NCBI GenBank assembly: GCA_017615055.1
Contig: JAGAAW010000106.1
Location: 1-43,509, forward strand
DNA length: 43,509 bases
Source: Fibrobacter sp.
GTDB lineage: Bacteria > Fibrobacterota > Fibrobacteria > Fibrobacterales > Fibrobacteraceae
Direction of reading: 5' to 3'
Positions 38,256 through 43,509 of the stretch are shown piece by piece. Below the pieces are notes generated by a model, which saw nothing but the letters and a program-made list of their open reading frames with translations, did not search any database and had not been told where the DNA came from. Numbering within the stretch: position 1 is the stretch's first letter; the number at the start of each line of letters is the position of its first letter. The position numbers and the translations under genes are program-made.

Positions 38256-39671
38256 ATGAGAACGAGATTTCCCTTCTCGGGCATTGCGCTTTGCGCGGCC
38301 CTAATCGGCGTAGGCATCACGAGTTCCTTCGCCGCAGATGAAACCCTCAGATCGCTAGCCGAAAAGAATGGCATCTACATCGGTGCCATATTGAACTCGC
38401 AATGGTTCAACGGCGGGCTTCCGGGTAATTATGAACAAATTCACAAGACGCAGTTCAACATCGTCGTCGCCGAGAACGAGATGAAGTTCGACGCCACCGA
38501 ACCGAGCGAAGGCCGGTTCAACTACAACAATGGCGACAAGATGGTCAAGTACGCACAGCAGAACGGCATGCGCGTCCGTGGCCACGCACTTGCATGGCAC
38601 AGCCAGGTGCCGAACTGGGTGAACAACTACAAGAACGACAAACAGAAACTGCTCAAGGTGCTCAAGAACCACATCGAGAACGTGGTCGGGCACTGGAAAG
38701 GCCAGGTCGCCGAATGGGACGTGGTGAACGAAGCCATCAGCAACAACGAGCCCCAATGGCGTTCCTATTCTGTCTGGTACCAGGGTATCGGTCCGGAATT
38801 TATCGACTCCGCCTTCGTGTGGACGCACGCCGTAGACCCGGATGCGGAACTCTGCTACAATGACTACAACCTGGAACAGGGCATCAACCCGAAAGCCAAG
38901 GCGGGCTTCTTGCTGGAACAGGTGAAGCGCTGGGTCGCAAACGGCATTCCTATACATTGCGTGGGTTCCCAGACGCACGTAGAAGACACCACCACCGACA
39001 AGCACTTTATCGGTTCTCCGGACAGCCTCCGCTCCCTCGCCAGGGAACTTGCCAAACTTAATGTCAAGTTGAAAATCACCGAGCTCGATATCGGCTTCAA
39101 GAGCGGCATCAACGTGAGCAAGAGCGACCTCGAGCGTCAGGGACAGACCTTCCGTCAATACCTGGACATTGTGCTCGAAGAACCGAACGTAGACACCTAC
39201 CTGATCTGGGGCGTATCCGACAAGTGGAGCTGGCTTAGCGGCCTGAACAGGCAGAAAGGCCTTATCTACGACGACAACCTGCAACCCAAACCGGCTTTTG
39301 ATAGCATCCTGGTTAGGCTCCAGACATTTGAGCCGCCACAGGACACGGCCACCACGGATACGACGACCACCGACACGACAACGACCGATACGACCGTCAC
39401 CGACACAACCACAAAGGACTCGATTGGACTGCCAATAATTCCGCAGTCTGCAGGCCTGGGCAGCGTCACCATGCACATTGCCGGACATACGCTGTTTATC
39501 GCAGGCACGCTGTCGGCGAAGGTCGATGTATTCGATATGCAGGGACGCCCGGTGTTCAGCACCAAGTGCGAGAAGGGCTTCGTTGAACTGAACGGCATTG
39601 CGGACGGGCTCTACATGGTTCGCGTGCGCAGCGGGTCAGCGAATCTCGTGCAGAGAATCGCCGTAAAGTAA
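38256..39671 (+). CDS. Secreted GH10 endo-xylanase with C-terminal sorting domain
   Basis: This 471-residue enzyme has a signal peptide (about 1-26, ending Ser-Phe-Ala-Ala) and one GH10 barrel (about 30-355). The acid/base is Glu159 in Trp-Asp-Val-Val-Asn-Glu-Ala and the nucleophile is Glu276 in Ile-Thr-Glu-Leu-Asp. The substrate-site motif His-Ala-Leu-Ala-Trp-His is present. A Thr/Asp linker (about 361-387) of repeated Asp-Thr-Thr-Thr-Thr replaces the Ser linkers seen elsewhere. The last 75 residues form the shared C-terminal sorting-like domain ending Ile-Ala-Val-Lys. It should cleave xylan outside the cell. Start 38256 follows AAAGGAG at 6-nt spacing; a longer frame from 38205 is not supported. 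Confidence 0.94.
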   Translation: MRTRFPFSGIALCAALIGVGITSSFAADETLRSLAEKNGIYIGAILNSQWFNGGLPGNYEQIHKTQFNIVVAENEMKFDATEPSEGRFNYNNGDKMVKYAQQNGMRVRGHALAWHSQVPNWVNNYKNDKQKLLKVLKNHIENVVGHWKGQVAEWDVVNEAISNNEPQWRSYSVWYQGIGPEFIDSAFVWTHAVDPDAELCYNDYNLEQGINPKAKAGFLLEQVKRWVANGIPIHCVGSQTHVEDTTTDKHFIGSPDSLRSLARELAKLNVKLKITELDIGFKSGINVSKSDLERQGQTFRQYLDIVLEEPNVDTYLIWGVSDKWSWLSGLNRQKGLIYDDNLQPKPAFDSILVRLQTFEPPQDTATTDTTTTDTTTTDTTVTDTTTKDSIGLPIIPQSAGLGSVTMHIAGHTLFIAGTLSAKVDVFDMQGRPVFSTKCEKGFVELNGIADGLYMVRVRSGSANLVQRIAVK

Positions 39672-39695
39672 ATTCTATATAAAGTAAAATCCTGT

Positions 39696-39720
39696 GTCAC
39701 CCTATAACGGGTGGCATTTT
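39696..39720 (+). terminator. Terminator of the xylanase gene
   Basis: GTCACCC pairs with GGGTGGC (one G-U) around 6 nt and is followed by ATTTTTTATT. It ends at the stop codon of convergent rsmG and may serve both genes. Confidence 0.75.
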
Positions 39721-40506
39721 TTATTCTACACGCTCAAGGATAACGAGCGCGCGGTCCTGCGTGCTGTTCGGGATGGTGTAGAAATGCTTCGCGACTAATT
39801 TGTAGCCGAAATCTTCGGGGTGGAAAACCTTCAGCTCGTCGGCAACGCCCGGACCCTTCATAAAGTAGACGCGGCCGCCCACCTTGAGTGAATTTGCGAG
39901 GCGCGGGAGGGTCTTTTCCATCCATTCGAATGCGCGGCTAATGACTCCGTCGACCGGGATAGTCATGCTCCGGCTCGTTACCTTGTGACCGAACACGTCA
40001 ATACCCTTAAGGCCCATCTTCTCGATGACCATGTTGAGGAAATTGATGCGGTTCGGACGCGGCTCGCAGAGCGTGAGACGGATATGCGGATTCACGAGCT
40101 TGAGCGGAATTCCGGGGAATCCGGCGCCGCTCCCGACATCGATCATGCGGGCGGGCCATTCGGGAACGTACGCATTGATGAGTGTGCAGTCGGCGTAGTG
40201 GCGTTCCACCATCGTCTCGAATGCGTTGAGGCGCGTGAGGTCCTGGTCATCGTTATTGGCACGCAGCAATTGGTGGAACTCCCAGAACTGCGCGAGCGTC
40301 GCGGGTTCGAGTTCCACGCCGTAGTAATGCAACAACTTATCGAGCCCCTCAATCGAGGGCTTCACGCGTTTCCCGTTAAACAGCGGAAAGTCGGTGCGCG
40401 GCGCCTTGAGGTGCGGCACGAAATCGCGGCCGGCGGTACTGCCCGCGCGAGCGGGGGTGCGGCCGGACCATTTCTTGGGGCTCTTATGCCAGGAATCGCT
40501 TGCCAT
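39721..40506 (-). CDS. rsmG: 16S rRNA (guanine-527-N7)-methyltransferase
   Basis: This 261-residue protein has the RsmG (GidB) core: AdoMet motif Ile-Asp-Val-Gly-Ser-Gly-Ala-Gly-Phe-Pro-Gly-Ile-Pro-Leu, then Glu-Pro-Arg-Pro-Asn-Arg-Ile-Asn-Phe-Leu, and Ile-Ser-Arg-Ala-Phe. RsmG methylates G527 of 16S rRNA in the 30S subunit; its loss gives mild streptomycin resistance in other bacteria. An N-terminal basic extension of about 50 residues (Ser-Pro-Lys-Lys-Trp-Ser-Gly-Arg) goes beyond the usual length of about 210, so the start may lie further in. No Shine-Dalgarno sequence helps choose. It is divergent from the barrel-protein gene. Confidence 0.9.
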   Translation of the reverse strand: MASDSWHKSPKKWSGRTPARAGSTAGRDFVPHLKAPRTDFPLFNGKRVKPSIEGLDKLLHYYGVELEPATLAQFWEFHQLLRANNDDQDLTRLNAFETMVERHYADCTLINAYVPEWPARMIDVGSGAGFPGIPLKLVNPHIRLTLCEPRPNRINFLNMVIEKMGLKGIDVFGHKVTSRSMTIPVDGVISRAFEWMEKTLPRLANSLKVGGRVYFMKGPGVADELKVFHPEDFGYKLVAKHFYTIPNSTQDRALVILERVE

Positions 40507-40592
40507 AGCCCAAATTTAAAAACCTCCTAGAAAAAAAGGGGCGTTTTGGCTCATTTTTCGCACGAAACCGTTTATATAGGTAGAGGAATCCT

Positions 40593-42065
40593 ATGGACAA
40601 GGCAAAAAAGCGGGCGAAACCTGCAAAAAAATTGCTGACGGCACTTGCCATCTGGCTATTTGCACTCGCATTTACTGCCGTGCAGGCGGCGGATGTCACG
40701 GAGGCGCAGGTCTTTGAATGGTGGGACGACGGCACCATCGAGGCGGAAGAGGCGAACGAGATGCTCTCGCTTATTGATGAAGGCAAAATGCAGGAGGTGT
40801 GCGCGCTTGCAGAAATCTACGCGAACGAACCCTGCGGAACGGAGTCGCAGGCAATTTTCGGGGAGGATGAACTTGTGGGTGATAGGACTGCGGGCGATGC
40901 GCTCGCAAGTAAAAAAGGCACGGGTCGAATGCGCGCGGGCAAGTCGCGGGCCCAAAAGCCATCCCGCCACTACAGCGGGCACCTCGCAACAAAAGTGCGG
41001 TTCGATTCCTCGGGCAGCGTTACGGCGCATCGCGAGGAACTGCAGTTCCACTTCCACAGGGCAACGCTGCGGCTCGGCACGCAGGAACTGCTCACGTACA
41101 AAGGCAAGCAGGGCGAGGCGCACTTCGGGCAAATCTCCACGCGGGAACTCAAGAGCGCCATTCCCGTCGACACGCTCTGGGGCACTGCGATTGCATATAC
41201 CTTCGGCGCATTCGGGCTCGCCGGACTCATCGACACCTCAGGGACATTGCGGGCACACGCTAGCTACACCCACAGTAAAGTTTTCACTACCGGCGCATCG
41301 CTGTGGAAAACCGCCGACACGTATTCCATCATGGCGCAGGCAGCCTTCCCCTTCGGGCAAGTCGCATACTGGCAACAAATCGGAGAGCCTGCCCCGCTCA
41401 TACACTTCCGCCTGCACGGCAAGGACTCCTCCACCCTCTCGTGGCGAACGACCGGCTACATACACGGCGAAACCCACCCCCAGCCCGCACGGCTCAGCCC
41501 GAGTATCGCAAAGCGCAGGTTCTGGACCACACAGAACATCGCGTACCGCGCAAAAGGCTTTCTCGATACCCGCGTGTCGGCAAGCGCAAGGTTCCTCTCG
41601 CCGCTCCACTCCGATAGCGTATCAGGAAGGCTCGCGCTCGATATTTCCAGCGGGCCACCCGCCATCCGCATCAACGCAAAGGCAACTTGCCGCGAGGCTT
41701 CCGATAATTGCAGACAAACTATTTTCCAGGGTACCGCACTGTCCACGCACGAATTCAATACGCTCTCGACAACGCTTTCGGGCGGCGCGCGCACGCAACA
41801 TGACCGTACAGAAAAAACCTGGAGCAGTCCCCGGCTCGAAATCGGAGCATCCGTCACCGAGAAAAATCCCGACAGGCACAAGAACACGTTCAGGCTCTCG
41901 CTAGTCGCCCCCGATGCCCGCCCCCATGAAAACCTCCAAATCCGGAGCGAAACGCGCCTGACCGACGACTTTCTGGAGTTCTCGCTCATCGCCACCTTCA
42001 AGAAAGCCGACGGGGGCAGGGTCCGGCCCGCCCACGCCCAAATTTCCTCAAAAATTCTTTTCTAG
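40593..42065 (+). CDS. Predicted outer-membrane beta-barrel protein with helical N-terminal domain
   Basis: This 490-residue protein has a lysine-rich start and signal peptide (about 1-32). A short acidic helical domain follows (about 34-80: Val-Thr-Glu-Ala-Gln-Val-Phe-Glu-Trp-Trp...Ile-Glu-Ala-Glu-Glu-Ala-Asn) that resembles a helix-hairpin-helix, with two Cys residues. A basic linker precedes a long series of alternating amphipathic strands (about 125-490) that ends Lys-Ile-Leu-Phe, the terminal aromatic of many outer-membrane barrels. I do not recognise the family. ATG 40593 has AGAGGA at 5-nt spacing. It looks monocistronic. Function is unknown. Confidence 0.7.
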   Translation: MDKAKKRAKPAKKLLTALAIWLFALAFTAVQAADVTEAQVFEWWDDGTIEAEEANEMLSLIDEGKMQEVCALAEIYANEPCGTESQAIFGEDELVGDRTAGDALASKKGTGRMRAGKSRAQKPSRHYSGHLATKVRFDSSGSVTAHREELQFHFHRATLRLGTQELLTYKGKQGEAHFGQISTRELKSAIPVDTLWGTAIAYTFGAFGLAGLIDTSGTLRAHASYTHSKVFTTGASLWKTADTYSIMAQAAFPFGQVAYWQQIGEPAPLIHFRLHGKDSSTLSWRTTGYIHGETHPQPARLSPSIAKRRFWTTQNIAYRAKGFLDTRVSASARFLSPLHSDSVSGRLALDISSGPPAIRINAKATCREASDNCRQTIFQGTALSTHEFNTLSTTLSGGARTQHDRTEKTWSSPRLEIGASVTEKNPDRHKNTFRLSLVAPDARPHENLQIRSETRLTDDFLEFSLIATFKKADGGRVRPAHAQISSKILF

Positions 42066-42208
42066 ATACGCCGTAACCAGCCAGTAACCGCCCTGTACAC
42101 ACCTAAAAATGGCGATTTTCGTTCAAAAACGGCATTTTCCGTCATTTTCCATGTTCACGTGTGTAAACAAGAATGCTCCGATTTATTATGCAAATCCCCC
42201 CGCAAATA

Positions 42209-42280
42209 GGTATCTTATAGATACCCAAACACTCCCTGACCCCTTTAGGTTACCTCCTTTACCTGAAGGGGTCCTTTTTT
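42209..42280 (+). terminator. Hairpin and strong terminator before the collagen-like gene
   Basis: GGTATC/GATACC (42209-42225) precedes a terminator made of GACCCCTT (42238-42245) and AAGGGGTC (42266-42273) with an inner TAGGT/ACCTG pairing, followed by CTTTTTTT. It may end the barrel-protein transcript or act as an attenuator. The rest of the 266-bp gap is A/T-rich, with TTATATAG about 20 bases before the next Shine-Dalgarno sequence as a possible -10. Confidence 0.65.
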
Positions 42281-42331
42281 ATGCATAGCCTTTTATTACT
42301 TTTTTCTTATATAGCATAAAAGGAGTCCTCT

Positions 42332-43509
42332 ATGAAATCCTTCGCCAAACCTGTCATCGCGAGCGCGGCTCTCCTCCTCGCGGCATGTGGTGACGACATA
42401 ACCGAACAAATTAACGCCAACGTAGGCGCGGTAAAGAATACCGATGACCTGCCCGCATGTACCGAAGACATTGCCGGGCAGACAGCCTACATCAAGGAAA
42501 CTCACGAGTTCCTTGGCTGTGACGGCAGCGAGTGGCAGGCACTGAGCGCGAACACGGTTAGCGTGGGCGACAACGTGTGTACGTCCACGAGCCTTTCGGA
42601 CGGCACGGGCTTCGAGATTTTCTGTAACGGGGAATCCATCGGTACGGTAAAGAACGGCAAGGATGGTGCCGACGGCGAAAAGGGCGAACCCGGTGTTGCC
42701 GGTAAAGACGGCGAACCTGGCGCAAAGGGTGATAAGGGCGACAAGGGTGACGATGGTGCTCCTGGCGCAAAAGGCGATGATGGCGCTAAAGGTGATCCGG
42801 GTGATCCCGGCAAGAATGGTACCAACGGTACGAACGGCACCGGATGTGAAATTACGGAATCTACCGCCTTGACAGCGACCATCGCGTGCGGCTCCGAAAC
42901 CTTCACGATGGACCTCACCGGCTACGTGGAACAGCCCGCGGAATGCGACGCGACCCTGTACGAGGACTGCACCGGGCCTATGGACAACGTGAACCTTAGC
43001 GGCGTTAGCCAGAAGGGTCCGTTCGTCATCGGTACGGACATTACGGCATACGAACTGGAGAACGGCCGCTCCCTCAAGCAGACGGGTAAGACCTTCGGCG
43101 GCAAGATCGAGCGTGCCGACGGAACCTTCGACATCAAGACAGTCAAGCTCAAGAGTACGTTCGCGTACCTGGTGGCTGACGGCTTCTACCGCAACGAGGT
43201 GACGGGCGAGAACAGCGCCGCAACGATTAAACTTCGTGCCCTGACTAATCTGCAGGGACGCACCGCTGCGAACATCAACCTGGTGACCCACCTGGAATAT
43301 GACCGCGTGCAGCGCCTCGTCACCAAGCAGGATTCCACCGTGCTGAAGGCGAAGATGGCCGCCGAAAGGGAAATCTTCGCCGCGTTCGGCATAGATAACT
43401 CCGGCTTCAAGGGCTTCGCGGAAGACTACAACATCCTCGAGGAAGGCGACGGCAACGCGGCATTGCTCGCGATCTCCGCGCTCCTCCAGGGCGACCGCAA
43501 CGAATCCCA
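42332..43509 (+). CDS. Collagen-like surface lipoprotein (3' truncated)
   Basis: The frame runs off the window after 392 codons. It has a lipoprotein signal (Leu-Leu-Leu-Ala-Ala-Cys) and a Cys-rich segment with Cys-Asp-Gly-Ser-Glu-Trp. Residues 109-171 are 21 uninterrupted Gly-X-Y triplets such as Gly-Glu-Pro, Gly-Asp-Lys and Gly-Asp-Pro. After that comes a beta domain (Gln-Lys-Gly-Pro-Phe-Val-Ile-Gly) leading to Asn-Ile-Asn-Leu-Val-Thr-His-Leu, which parallels the middle part of the two Fib_succ_major lipoproteins; the missing C-terminus may carry that domain too. It likely forms a trimeric stalk on the cell surface. ATG 42332 follows AAAGGAG. Confidence 0.85.
   Translation, partial: MKSFAKPVIASAALLLAACGDDITEQINANVGAVKNTDDLPACTEDIAGQTAYIKETHEFLGCDGSEWQALSANTVSVGDNVCTSTSLSDGTGFEIFCNGESIGTVKNGKDGADGEKGEPGVAGKDGEPGAKGDKGDKGDDGAPGAKGDDGAKGDPGDPGKNGTNGTNGTGCEITESTALTATIACGSETFTMDLTGYVEQPAECDATLYEDCTGPMDNVNLSGVSQKGPFVIGTDITAYELENGRSLKQTGKTFGGKIERADGTFDIKTVKLKSTFAYLVADGFYRNEVTGENSAATIKLRALTNLQGRTAANINLVTHLEYDRVQRLVTKQDSTVLKAKMAAEREIFAAFGIDNSGFKGFAEDYNILEEGDGNAALLAISALLQGDRNES

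Noticed and set aside
40995..41020. tRNA T-arm-like sequence GGTTCGATTCC
   Set aside because: It lies inside the barrel-protein gene and no acceptor, D or anticodon arms can be paired around it.

Overview
The window reads as chromosomal DNA of a Fibrobacter (phylum Fibrobacterota), a plant-fibre-degrading gut bacterium. The evidence is two lipoproteins ending in the Fibrobacter succinogenes 'major paralogous' domain (TIGR02145 type), two partner proteins of the Fibrobacter TIGR02147 family, and secreted GH5, GH9, GH10 and PL9 enzymes. Three of these enzymes end in the same C-terminal sorting-like domain, and Ser-rich or Thr/Asp-rich linkers are common.

Layout. 1-1400: end of an unidentified gene, tRNA-Arg(CCG), and an azlCD amino-acid exporter. 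1500-8400: a large modular GH5 cellulase divergent from a CotH-like lipoprotein, a small secreted protein, and mltG. 8386-15388 (minus strand): a compact six-gene unit of a small membrane protein, an ABC ATPase, its permease, two degenerate PilT-like ATPases and a patatin/outer-membrane-barrel protein. 15500-23700: an accessory island with a HigBA-like toxin-antitoxin pair, a type III restriction-modification operon with a structured leader, and a four-gene operon with its own strong promoter (GNAT-like protein, 62-aa partner, unknown protein, DUF4417-like protein). 23683-26319: PL9 pectate lyase and an SGNH-hydrolase lipoprotein. 26323-27790: two A+T-rich unknown genes and a gene-free stretch with inverted repeats at an exact 85-bp period. 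27788-30788: a GGGPS/PcrB-family synthase and a GH9 cellulase. 31034-36957: two tandem paralogous modules, each promoter, leader hairpin, TIGR02147 protein, lipoprotein, purine-rich 3' UTR and terminator. 37094-43509: GSCFA protein, GH10 xylanase, rsmG, a probable outer-membrane protein, and a collagen-like lipoprotein cut by the window end.

How it fits together. The glycanases and lyase act on cellulose, xylan and pectin outside the cell. The shared C-terminal domain of the GH5, GH9 and GH10 proteins points to one export and surface-anchoring route (type IX-like). The TIGR02147/lipoprotein modules are the best candidate for an undescribed lineage-specific system. Their conserved architecture suggests a cytoplasmic DNA-binding protein controlling its cognate surface lipoprotein. 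The structured RNA upstream of the restriction-modification genes, the 85-bp periodic repeats and the degenerate PilT/ABC/patatin unit are the other features that standard annotation would miss. Domain calls come from reading motifs by eye; no database search was possible.
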